From DATNPH01 sp036703315 (lineage in GTDB: Bacteria > Cyanobacteriota > Cyanobacteriia > Cyanobacteriales > Coleofasciculaceae), in NCBI GenBank assembly GCA_036703315.1, contig DATNPH010000220.1, forward strand, positions 1 to 11,810: DNA of 11,810 bases, written 5' to 3'. The position numbers were made by a program, and so were the translations under genes. Shown in pieces: positions 1 to 6,529 of this stretch (the stretch's first letter is position 1; each line of letters starts with the position of its first letter). The notes under the pieces are model-generated. The model saw only the letters and a program-made list of their open reading frames with translations. It searched no databases and was not told where the DNA came from.

Positions 1-163
1 ATTAGTGTCAACTTAAGCCCTGTTGAAAAGGAAGTCGCGGCTAAATAAACCAAGTCCGCCTGCGCGGACTAACGAAAAATCAACACTTATTTAACCTGCA
101 CAGGCAGGTTTTGTTTATGTAGCTGCGGTTTCAACCGCCCAATCAACGTTAAGTTGACACCAA
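1..163. repeat. MITE-like nested inverted-repeat element
   Basis: The outer ends match as inverted repeats: the first 16 bases, ATTAGTGTCAACTTAA, pair with TTAAGTTGACACCAAT at 148-163 with one mismatch. Inside, arms of about 39 bp (31-69 and 93-131) are imperfect reverse complements around a short centre. Each arm carries its own perfect hairpin: GTCCGC/GCGGAC at 54-69 and AACCTGC/GCAGGTT at 93-110, both with 4-nt loops, so the element could fold as a cruciform. No protein is encoded. Size, terminal repeats and intergenic position fit a non-autonomous miniature element, and similar AGTCCGC-type hairpins are, from general knowledge, abundant in cyanobacterial intergenic DNA. The left end is at or beyond the window edge, so no target duplication can be judged. 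Confidence 0.7.
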
Positions 164-300
164 TGGTGCATACGCCCCTCAAACCTATAGAGAGAACTGG
201 AACCTATATAGAGCAAAAGGCTTGCGCCCCTACAAAAATTTTGTTGTGGAACAGACGCAACAAATCGTCATCCTAAAATCAGGCAACGCCACACAAGAAG

Positions 301-359
301 TTTCAGGACTTACGTAAAGCCGCTATGGGTAGGGTAAACAATTTGCGTAAATCCTGAGG
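301..359. repeat. Short inverted repeat (TCAGGACTTACG type)
   Basis: TTTCAGGACTTACGTAAA (301-318) and TTTGCGTAAATCCTGAGG (342-359) are reverse complements with four mismatches, separated by 23 bases. Sequences like TCAGGACTTACGCA recur at ends of insertion sequences and small repeats in Nostoc-type genomes (recalled, not checked). It is probably a remnant of a miniature element; a hairpin with regulatory effect is possible. Confidence 0.5.
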
Positions 360-476
360 TTGTTAAATAGGCGACAGATTAGTTTGCATAAGTAGCGTCA
401 ACCTTAGAGATATAGTCATACAGATAGTTCCTCACCCAAAAGAAAGACTTTTATGCATCAAAAATATGGCAGATGA

Positions 477-482
477 TATAAT
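477..482 (+). promoter_or_regulatory. Possible -10 box for the ABC ATPase gene
   Basis: A perfect TATAAT lies 88 bases before the GTG start. No good -35 box is seen at 16-18 bp spacing, so it would be a weak or activator-dependent promoter. A second TATAAT at 543-548 is too close to the start to leave a normal leader. Confidence 0.3.
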
Positions 483-570
483 CCTCACCTGTTGCGACTA
501 CCTACTTGGGTGATGTTGAGCCTCTAGCTTCTGCCTAAAATTTATAATTATCAGGAAAGATTTTCAGACT

Positions 571-1362
571 GTGTATTTTACAAAAAAAGAGCCGATGAGT
601 GCTTTTCCAGTTAACTCTGATAAAACTGTACTGAGCAAAACGCAGCTTACTTCTGCCTCAATAGGTTTGAACCAACCTCAAACAGAAGCAATCGTTGTGA
701 GAGACCTAGAGATGGCACTGCGATCGGGACAGCAGTTGTTTCAAATCCTCAAAGGGATTAACTGGGAAATTCCTCGTGGGAGTATCCAGCTTTTAATGGG
801 GCCTTCTGGGTCTGGGAAAACGACCTTGCTCTCAATTGTGGCTGGACTGCTGAAACCGAGTGCTGGAAAAGTAATCTTGCTCGGAGAAGAGATGACTAAA
901 ATGTCTCGCTCCAAGCTATCTCGGTTCCGACTACACAATATCGGCTTTATTTTTCAAGATTTTAATTTATTTCCTGCGCTAACAGCAGCTGAGAATGTTG
1001 AACTAGCGTTGAATCTTAAAGGTATTAAAGGACGAGTTGCCCGACATCAGTCGCATGACCTGCTTGAACAAGTTGGCTTAGGCGACAAAGTAAAGCAGAA
1101 ACCCCAAGATTTATCTGGAGGACAGAAACAACGGGTAGCGATCGCTCGTGCCTTAGCGGGTCATCCTCAGTTGATTATGGCAGATGAGCCAACTGCTTCT
1201 CTAGACTCCCAGAGTGGTCATGCTGTGATGGAATTATTGCGCCAACTTGCAAAGGAAGGAGGCTGCACGGTGTTAATTGTTACCCATGACCCTCGGATTG
1301 TAGATGTAGCCGATCAAGTGGCTTACCTGCAAGATGGAGTTCTCAGGCAGGAAGTCCGGTAG
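571..1362 (+). CDS. ABC transporter ATP-binding protein, MacB/LolD-like
   Basis: This 263-residue ATPase would energise export or lipid/lipoprotein extrusion by a separate membrane permease. All nucleotide-binding motifs are present in order: Walker A GPSGSGKTT (77-85), Q-loop glutamine in FIFQD (129), signature LSGGQ (181-185), Walker B LIMADEP (201-207) and H-loop histidine in VTHD (239). The IGFIFQDFNLFPALTAAENV stretch is typical of the MacB/LolD/YknY group. About 40 residues precede the ATPase fold, longer than usual. The GTG start has AGGAAAGA ten bases upstream; an in-frame ATG at 595 is the alternative and would remove eight residues. No permease or membrane-fusion gene adjoins it: repeats lie upstream and a gene on the opposite strand downstream. 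It thus appears orphaned, and its substrate is unknown. The hopanoid context hints at lipid export only by inference. Confidence 0.9.
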   Translation: MYFTKKEPMSAFPVNSDKTVLSKTQLTSASIGLNQPQTEAIVVRDLEMALRSGQQLFQILKGINWEIPRGSIQLLMGPSGSGKTTLLSIVAGLLKPSAGKVILLGEEMTKMSRSKLSRFRLHNIGFIFQDFNLFPALTAAENVELALNLKGIKGRVARHQSHDLLEQVGLGDKVKQKPQDLSGGQKQRVAIARALAGHPQLIMADEPTASLDSQSGHAVMELLRQLAKEGGCTVLIVTHDPRIVDVADQVAYLQDGVLRQEVR

Positions 1363-1450
1363 AAGAAAGCGTGTGTCCATCTGGGTCTGGCAAGAAAGCC
1401 CAATATCCTACTGGATACCCAGACGCAACGGTCAAACCAGAGCTTTCCTC

Positions 1451-2182
1451 CTAACGCCTAAAAGGGTCGCTCAGTAGGTTCTTAGCAAACAGCACTGTTG
1501 TAACGTTCTGCAACACTCGCAATCCGTGAAGTGCCCCTCGAATCAGTCGAGAAGCGGCAATGGGTCGGCGAATCATTCCAATGGCTAAAGGCAAAGGCTG
1601 AAGCGAACCATCAGGACTGATCGCCGAAGTAAGATCGGGGAGATTGTGGTGAGAGTCATCGCTGATAACTCGCAGCATTGCCACAGCTACCCCCGCTTTA
1701 CTCAACACCTCTAAGGCAGCAAATCCCTCCATATCTACAACATCAGCATCATAAACCTGACCCAGATCGCGTTTCTCAGAGGCAGAATAAATTAGGCGAT
1801 CGCTTGTAAATCCCTTCACCAAAAAAGCCCTATCGTTCAACTCATCGCAAAGCCAAGCCGTTAACTTCGGGTCACAAGGTTGCAACAACGGGGTAGAATC
1901 CTTTGATTGATAAACACAACTTTGGTAAAGCACGATGTCCCCAACGTTGTAGCGAGCGGTTAAACTACCACATAGACCCATGAGCAGAACGTTGGGCTGA
2001 GGATGATTAGAGAAGTGTCCAGCTTCTTGTAGTGTTTTTAAGTATCTGGTTAATGGGGATGCGCCAACGGGAATCGGAAGAACTGGCAGTGTACGAGCAG
2101 CAGAACGTCTTAATCCTCGACAAACAGACTTGTACTCTGCTCCTTGAGGCACAATAATGGCTTGAATAGAAGGATTTTGCAT
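1451..2182 (-). CDS. hpnG: HpnG-like hopanoid-associated nucleoside phosphorylase
   Basis: This 243-residue protein belongs to the PNP/UDP phosphorylase fold. Visible motifs are the glycine-rich MGLCGSL (68-74), GDIVLY (81-86), the ribose-binding VVDMEGFAALEV (148-159) and RVISDD (171-176), which carries the likely catalytic aspartate. The tail, with LP, then PDG, then a helical RRP segment, follows the pattern I recall for HpnG. HpnG removes adenine from adenosylhopane, the product of HpnH, on the way to ribosylhopane and bacteriohopanetetrol. Both activities therefore appear in this window, about 8.5 kb apart and on opposite strands. Only 40 bases separate its start from the divergent SGNH gene. 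No strong ribosome site precedes the ATG. Fold assignment is firm; the alternative within it is MTA/SAH nucleosidase or another nucleoside phosphorylase. Confidence 0.72.
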   Translation of the reverse strand: MQNPSIQAIIVPQGAEYKSVCRGLRRSAARTLPVLPIPVGASPLTRYLKTLQEAGHFSNHPQPNVLLMGLCGSLTARYNVGDIVLYQSCVYQSKDSTPLLQPCDPKLTAWLCDELNDRAFLVKGFTSDRLIYSASEKRDLGQVYDADVVDMEGFAALEVLSKAGVAVAMLRVISDDSHHNLPDLTSAISPDGSLQPLPLAIGMIRRPIAASRLIRGALHGLRVLQNVTTVLFAKNLLSDPFRR

Positions 2183-2222
2183 CTAAATTATCATTATTTA
2201 ACGAGCCAGCCAAAAAATCCCA
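2183..2222. promoter_or_regulatory. Short divergent intergenic region (hpnG-like / SGNH)
   Basis: Only 40 bases separate the two divergent starts, so the two promoters must overlap each other or the coding starts. The stretch is AT-rich on the hpnG side (minus-strand TAATGATAAT). No palindromic operator or clear Shine-Dalgarno site is visible for either gene. Confidence 0.35.
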
Positions 2223-3395
2223 ATGTCATTGAAACCATCTTCAATCATTAACCATTTGCGTCGTCTTCTATTATGCCTATCGAGTTGCATAGTCTTTCTA
2301 GCTCTTGATAGTCTTCTTTATTCGGCTCCGAGTTTTGCAGCGGAGGAAATTGTCGTCAGGTACGGAATTTTTGAGCAGTCGCTCCCTGTTGAAGATTTAC
2401 GTCAGTATGGCGAAACACAAAAGGTTTCTTCTGATCTCCAATTTTTCCTGCGTTTCCTCGACACTAAAGAAAAACAGATGTTGCAAGAGGCGCTTCAGGT
2501 GAAAATGTCTCTTGATATTGTGGCTTTGGATAAGCTACTCGATACAGAACTCGGCGAAAAATTTCTGTCTACTGTTGCTGTGGCGATCGCACGTCGTGAT
2601 GATGCCGGAACCCAAGCACTACGAGCCGCCCTTATCCTAGGAGCTAAATCTCCCGAAGGATTGGGAATAATCAACTTTTTAGAAGCCTATCCCAGTAAAA
2701 GGCTAGTCATTAATGCACCAGAAGCTTTAGAGGTACTGGACAAGTCAAATTTATATCCCGATCCATCTCAAGTGCCACCAAAGGATAACCTAAGTTCGAC
2801 ACTTCTATGGCAACTTGAAGTCCAATATCAGCGACTTGCTAGCCAAGGCAAGCAATACCAGGCTTGCTTATTTGGAGATTCTATTTCTGCTGAACTTGGA
2901 AATACTCTCGGCAAGGATACTTTTAATTATGCCTTAAATGGTCTAAGTACAATCTCATTAGTTGAACAACTGAAACTGTTAATGCCTGCCAATGTGAAAT
3001 GCCAAAAAACCATTATTGCCATTGGTGGCAATGATGCTTGGTATGGCCTTACTGATGAGGTATTTGCCAACAAGCTAAAAGAGGCGATCGCTTTAGTGCG
3101 AACAATGGCAACTAAGGAGATTTTTCTGATTCCGGCATTTTACTCAACCGTTGAGGCTAGCTTAGATCCGAGCCTAGCCGCACCCCTGTCAAGAGTTGAG
3201 GAAATCAATACTCTAATTAATCAAGTTGCTGCAACAGAAAAACTGCCAGTTGAAGCAGAAGGCATACAACCCTTATATGAGAATAATGTTCTGAAAGACA
3301 ATTTAACGACAGATGGTGACCATCTCAATGCAGAAGGTCTAAACATTTATCGACTAGCGTTATTAAAAATATTAAATTTTACTGGTAGTCAGTAG
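2223..3395 (+). CDS. Secreted DUF1400-SGNH/GDSL hydrolase
   Basis: A 390-residue exported two-domain protein. Residues 1-40 form a signal peptide: basic HLRR (11-14), a hydrophobic core (15-34) and a likely cleavage site after SFA or FAA (38-40). Residues about 41-170 match the DUF1400 pattern, starting EEIVVRYGIFEQSLPVEDL; DUF1400 normally precedes alpha/beta hydrolase domains in cyanobacteria. Residues about 210-385 are an SGNH hydrolase instead: block I GDSIS (218-222, nucleophile Ser220), block II Asn239-Gly240, block III GGND (268-271) and block V DGDH (364-367, Asp364 and His367). It is predicted to hydrolyse an ester, perhaps acyl or acetyl, on a lipid or glycan in the periplasm or outer membrane. 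The substrate is unknown. The ATG sits directly before the signal peptide, though no good ribosome site is seen. It converges on tetR. Confidence 0.85.
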   Translation: MSLKPSSIINHLRRLLLCLSSCIVFLALDSLLYSAPSFAAEEIVVRYGIFEQSLPVEDLRQYGETQKVSSDLQFFLRFLDTKEKQMLQEALQVKMSLDIVALDKLLDTELGEKFLSTVAVAIARRDDAGTQALRAALILGAKSPEGLGIINFLEAYPSKRLVINAPEALEVLDKSNLYPDPSQVPPKDNLSSTLLWQLEVQYQRLASQGKQYQACLFGDSISAELGNTLGKDTFNYALNGLSTISLVEQLKLLMPANVKCQKTIIAIGGNDAWYGLTDEVFANKLKEAIALVRTMATKEIFLIPAFYSTVEASLDPSLAAPLSRVEEINTLINQVAATEKLPVEAEGIQPLYENNVLKDNLTTDGDHLNAEGLNIYRLALLKILNFTGSQ

Positions 3396-3558
3396 TCCCT
3401 GATATCATTTCCATTTTTGTTCGCTACAGACATTACCCCCCAACCCCTCGATTTTTGGATGGAGCAACAAGAGTATCTGTAGCAAGGCAAGCATTGAGGA
3501 AATTGGTATGAGTGTCTTGATGCCAGAAGTGGGAACCTTTATATTTACGATCACCTGC
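3396..3558. other. Convergent intergenic region without clear signals
   Basis: These 163 bases lie between the ends of the SGNH gene and tetR. I see no strong hairpin followed by a T-run in either direction. A C-rich patch near 3440 (CCCCCCAACCCC) resembles fragments of the intergenic repeats at the right of the window. A possible 28-codon reading frame at 3508-3594 is discussed among rejected items. Confidence 0.4.
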
Positions 3559-4197
3559 TTAACAGTCTGCAAGGTACAACTGCAAGTAGGCTAGCAGTGA
3601 CTTTCTAACTTCTGCCATGACTTGCTCTCGAAATGCTTCATCTCGGGTCAAAGAGAGAACATGGAGTTTACTGACCATTGCCACAGTTACTAGAGCAATC
3701 AGCTCACATTGTTCCGGTTCTAAGTTGGGAGCACGTAGAGCGTAGAACGTTGCTAAATGTTTAGCAATTTGACGGTCAACGTCTGCCTGCATCGCTAGAA
3801 CTTCTGATGATGCTCCGTGTGAATGCACAAAGACTGAACGGAACCCAGGGTGTTCAATGAAGAACTGATTAAAAGCATCATTCGCCCGGTCAACATACAC
3901 ACTCAACGGTAGATGAACAGCCTCCGGGCTGTGTAGCTTTGCGATCGCTTGCTGCAACTGTTCGAGGTAGCTTCCTGCCAGAGCTTTGAGAATCGCCGCT
4001 TTATCGGGAAAGAACCGATAGAGCGACCCTACTGACATTTTGGCACGAGCTGCTATTTCGATAGTCGTAGCCGCCTCAAAGCCCCTGAGGGCAAATACCT
4101 GATCAGCAATCTTCAGAATGTGGTTCACCCGTTCAATGCTACGGGCTTGTTGCGGCTTTCGCCGCATCTGGTCAGAGTTCGATGAGCCTTTAAGCAT
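3559..4197 (-). CDS. TetR/AcrR family transcriptional regulator
   Basis: A 212-residue one-component regulator. The N-terminal TetR DNA-binding domain covers about residues 20-70: a first helix with ILKIADQVFALRGFEAATT, then the helix-turn-helix with IAARAKMSVGSLYRFFPDK (48-66). The remaining helical part is the dimerisation and ligand-binding domain and is not diagnostic of a ligand. The start is supported by GGGAAAG (complement of 4206-4212) eight bases before the ATG; the ATG at codon 11 is a weaker choice. It is divergent from the glycosyltransferase, and the gap holds a strong palindromic site (4222-4263). By family behaviour it should repress itself and the glycosyltransferase and release DNA on binding a small, often hydrophobic molecule; a hopanoid or glycosylation substrate is only a guess. 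Confidence 0.92.
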   Translation of the reverse strand: MLKGSSNSDQMRRKPQQARSIERVNHILKIADQVFALRGFEAATTIEIAARAKMSVGSLYRFFPDKAAILKALAGSYLEQLQQAIAKLHSPEAVHLPLSVYVDRANDAFNQFFIEHPGFRSVFVHSHGASSEVLAMQADVDRQIAKHLATFYALRAPNLEPEQCELIALVTVAMVSKLHVLSLTRDEAFREQVMAEVRKSLLAYLQLYLADC

Positions 4198-4212
4198 TTG
4201 TTTATCTTTCCC

Positions 4213-4218
4213 TTGACA
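4213..4218 (+). promoter_or_regulatory. -35-like TTGACA for the glycosyltransferase
   Basis: A perfect TTGACA lies just left of the operator. At 17 bp spacing the -10 position would be ATGTTT (4236-4241), a poor match, placing transcription start around 4250 inside the second operator half. Repressor bound there would block polymerase. The better TAAAAT (4242-4247) has 23 bp spacing, too long for a normal promoter. Confidence 0.35.
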
Positions 4219-4221
4219 AAC

Positions 4222-4263
4222 GCGAATAAGTATTCATGTTTTAAAATATGAATACTTATTCGC
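4222..4263. promoter_or_regulatory. Double palindromic TetR-type operator
   Basis: GCGAATAAGTATTCAT (4222-4237) and ATGAATACTTATTCGC (4248-4263) are perfect 16-bp reverse complements separated by a 10-bp AT-rich spacer. Each arm is itself palindromic, GAATA-nn-TATTC (4224-4235 and 4250-4261), with centres 26 bp apart, so the site can be read as two TetR-dimer operators. It fills most of the 116-base gap between the tetR start and the preferred glycosyltransferase start. Binding of the adjacent TetR protein is inferred from this arrangement; no second copy was noticed elsewhere in the window. Confidence 0.8.
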
Positions 4264-4313
4264 ATCATGTTACTAGACAACAGCAGTACTTAGATTTGGT
4301 GAAGAAAAAGAAC

Positions 4314-5615
4314 ATGGCTCGTTTTCTCATCGGTACAATTCCTCTTGTCGGACATGTCAATCCTGCCGTGCCCATTGCTCGCCAACTGGTGGAGAGTGGT
4401 CATGAAGTGTGGTGGTATACAGGGAGCGCTTTCCAATCCAAGATTGAGGCGACTGGCGCTCGATTCGTTCCTATACGCACGGGATTGGATTTCTCTGACC
4501 CCAAGAACATCTCCGACTCATTGCTAGAAAACAGGAAAAATCTCAAAGGCCTGGCGCAGTTTAAATTTGATTTCAAATACTTTTTTGCTGACTCGGCTGT
4601 TGGACAGGTAAAAGACTTTACAGATATACTGCGCGAATTTCCTGCTGATGTACTTTTATCAGATGTTTGTTTTCTGGGGGCTGCCTGGGTTCACGAAAAA
4701 GGTGGGCCACCTTGGGCAGCATTCGGGATTACTGCATTAGGCATAGTTAGCAGCGATACAGCTCCTTTTGGATTGGGAATGCAACCCGATGCCTCGATGC
4801 TGGGACGTTTACGTAATGGTTGTTTAAACTGGGTGTTTCAGCAAGGACTGTTTAGGGATGTAACTGTCTACATCAACAGTGTCCGAGCTAGTCTCGGATT
4901 ACCGCCTTATCAAAAGGGTTTTTTTGAGGCTGTCGTATCCCCGTATCTCTATTTACAGGGAACGGTTCCAGCGTTTGAATACCCCCGTAGTAACTTGCCA
5001 CCCCAAGTGCATTTTGTCGGGCCGTATTTGCCGGAACCGCCTGCTGATTTTATACCCCCCATTTGGTGGGACGATTTGAATTGCGGGAAGCCAGTCATCC
5101 ACGTCACGCAGGGTACAGTAGCCACCGAGGCAGACGATTTGATTGTCCCCACGCTCCAGGCACTTGCTGATGAAGATGTGCTAGTGGTTGCCGCGACTGG
5201 TGGTAAGCCGATTGAAAGTATTAAACTTGCTCCTCTCCCAGCAAATGCCAGGATAGAACAATTTATTCCGTATTACAATCTTCTGCCACACGTCGATGTG
5301 ATGGTGACCAATGGCGGGTACAACGGCGTGCAGGCAGCTCTAGGGCATGGTGTACCACTGGTCGTCGCCGGTCAAACTGAGGAGAAGCCAGAGATATGTG
5401 CTCGCATCGAGTGGTCTGGGGTGGGTATTAACCTGAAAACCAAGACACCCACCCCAATGCAGCTAAAAAACGCCGTGAAGAAAATCTTAGCTGAACCCCA
5501 CTATCAGCAAAAGGCTCAACTTATACAATCTGACATTGCCTGTTACGACGCACCGACTTTATCCGCTAAGCTGCTTGAACAGTTAGCGGCAACAAAACAG
5601 CCCGTTTTAAAGTAG
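4314..5615 (+). CDS. UGT/MGT-like family 1 glycosyltransferase
   Basis: A GT-B glycosyltransferase of the UDP-glucuronosyltransferase-like/MGT group, which move a sugar from a nucleotide sugar to a lipophilic acceptor. From the chosen start it has 433 residues. The N-terminal acceptor domain begins MARFLIGTIPLVGHVNP, with the likely catalytic histidine in GHVNP (residue 14). The C-terminal donor domain shows IHVTQGT (262-268), IPYYNLLPHVD (318-328), TNGGYNGVQAALGHGVP (332-348) and GQTEEKPE (353-360), the donor-binding region. An in-frame ATG at 4248 would add 22 hydrophilic residues, but it lies on the first base of an operator arm and lacks a ribosome site; family proteins start at MARF. Likely TetR-controlled. 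The neighbourhood makes a bacteriohopanepolyol an attractive acceptor, but a carotenoid or other lipid is equally possible from sequence alone. Confidence 0.87.
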   Translation: MARFLIGTIPLVGHVNPAVPIARQLVESGHEVWWYTGSAFQSKIEATGARFVPIRTGLDFSDPKNISDSLLENRKNLKGLAQFKFDFKYFFADSAVGQVKDFTDILREFPADVLLSDVCFLGAAWVHEKGGPPWAAFGITALGIVSSDTAPFGLGMQPDASMLGRLRNGCLNWVFQQGLFRDVTVYINSVRASLGLPPYQKGFFEAVVSPYLYLQGTVPAFEYPRSNLPPQVHFVGPYLPEPPADFIPPIWWDDLNCGKPVIHVTQGTVATEADDLIVPTLQALADEDVLVVAATGGKPIESIKLAPLPANARIEQFIPYYNLLPHVDVMVTNGGYNGVQAALGHGVPLVVAGQTEEKPEICARIEWSGVGINLKTKTPTPMQLKNAVKKILAEPHYQQKAQLIQSDIACYDAPTLSAKLLEQLAATKQPVLK

Positions 5616-5618
5616 CCA

Positions 5619-5663
5619 TCAGGAGTCAGTAGTCAACGGCTTAGCTCAATAACTGACTCCTGA
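5619..5663. terminator. Inverted repeat between convergent genes, possible bidirectional terminator
   Basis: TCAGGAGTCAGT (5619-5630) and ACTGACTCCTGA (5652-5663) are perfect 12-bp reverse complements with a 21-base loop, placed four bases after the glycosyltransferase stop codon and 14 bases before the end of the convergent diiron gene. Neither side has a long T-run, so termination would be inefficient or rely on the hairpin protecting 3' ends. Such GGAGTCAG units also occur as dispersed repeats in cyanobacteria (recalled). Confidence 0.55.
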
Positions 5664-5677
5664 ACTAATAAAAATGA

Positions 5678-6529
5678 TTAAGCCGGACTTGCTTCAGTCC
5701 TGGGCTTACGCCGAGGTAAGAGTTTGACGATACGGTAGGCGGTTTGGGCGATCGCAGGCATTAGTTGCGGCTGAAGCAACCGTTGATCAAATTTACTCAT
5801 CCGCCGCTGGTTTTCCTCAATACAGGCGGCAAGAAACTTTTCAGCTGTCAGATCCATGGTAAAAGAACTGGCTCCAGTTGCCGTAAAGCCAGCCCCACTT
5901 GTATCGGCATCACCAAACGCTTCGATTAGATTGCGAAGTGCTCTGCCATAGTGCCAGAGTCCTTTCGTTGTTCGGAGTGGGACAAATCCCTTGCCCCGCT
6001 GAATTTGCGTGTAAGTGAACCAGTTGACAAAGAACACGATATGGCGTGCCTCTTCGTCCAGGATGGGGTCAAAGATAGTGAATAATTGCTCCGGGAAAAA
6101 GCCGGCTTCACGGGCAACACCGAATAGCCCAAAGGCGAAGAAGGAATCTAAGCACTCTTCAAAGCCAAAGTCAGTGAAGGTTTGCTCAATGTTGCTTTTA
6201 AGCACAACATCAGGACGTTCCCCCATCTCAATGTCATAGCGCTCAATCAGCGTTTTAATCAGACGGGAATGGCGCGATTCCTCTCTGCCTTGGAGAGCGA
6301 TCGCTTCGTGCAAAACTGGATCATCCACTAAATCGGCGTAGGCAGAAACCAGGACGCCAGCTTCCCGTTCAGTGTCGAGGGCTTTCTCCCAAAAGGGAAT
6401 ACCCTTTAAACGCTCAAGGGTCACACTGTCTAGATGAGGCCACGGGAGTTGCTCCGGTTCATACTCCAGATGGCTTTCCATAAAGCTGCGGCAGAACAAT
6501 TCCTTATGGTCTTCAGAGCCAATTTTCAT
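5678..6529 (-). CDS. Ferritin-like diiron-carboxylate protein
   Basis: A 283-residue soluble, helical protein with two four-helix-bundle ligand pairs: Glu54 or Glu56 with EESRH (Glu84, His87), and Glu141 with DEEARH (Glu160, His163). This E...ExxH...E...ExxH arrangement is the diiron site of ferritin-like oxidases and hydroxylases. No signal peptide or membrane helix is apparent; the C-terminus is basic (KLLPRRKPR). The ATG is preceded by GGAAG at a six-base gap (complement of 6536-6540). It converges on the glycosyltransferase and diverges from the RND gene, sharing a 272-base promoter region with the latter. Hydroxylation, desaturation or peroxide/iron handling are all compatible; an oxidative step on a hopanoid side chain is speculation from position. 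I do not recognise a named family member. Confidence 0.82.
   Translation of the reverse strand: MKIGSEDHKELFCRSFMESHLEYEPEQLPWPHLDSVTLERLKGIPFWEKALDTEREAGVLVSAYADLVDDPVLHEAIALQGREESRHSRLIKTLIERYDIEMGERPDVVLKSNIEQTFTDFGFEECLDSFFAFGLFGVAREAGFFPEQLFTIFDPILDEEARHIVFFVNWFTYTQIQRGKGFVPLRTTKGLWHYGRALRNLIEAFGDADTSGAGFTATGASSFTMDLTAEKFLAACIEENQRRMSKFDQRLLQPQLMPAIAQTAYRIVKLLPRRKPRTEASPA

Larger units (their letters stand above)
164..570. other. Gene-free intergenic region upstream of the ABC ATPase
   Basis: No credible coding region is visible on either strand. It holds two copies of AACCTATA (182-189 and 201-208), a small palindrome ACAAAA/TTTTGT (232-244), the inverted repeat at 301-359, a degenerate direct copy of the left-end repeat (391-407, 13 of 17 bases matching 1-17) and a TATAAT at 477-482. 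The mixture looks like decayed mobile-element ends in front of the promoter region of the ATPase gene. Confidence 0.55.

Noticed and set aside
1..48. Possible C-terminal end of an upstream protein (open frame ending in TAA at 46-48)
   Set aside because: The stretch, including the stop, lies within the inverted-repeat element, so the open frame is most likely chance.
571..1362. Assignment as DevA of the DevBCA glycolipid exporter
   Set aside because: Q-loop context is FIFQDFNLFP rather than the usual DevA FQAHNLL, and no devB or devC adjoins it.
1381..1422. CTGGGT/ACCCAG as terminator of the ABC ATPase gene
   Set aside because: Only a six-base stem with a 30-base loop and no T-run.
3508..3594. 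28-codon frame (MSVLMPEVGTF...) with GAGGAA upstream
   Set aside because: Very short, no recognised similarity, and it overlaps the 3' end of tetR antisense; only the ribosome-like site speaks for it.
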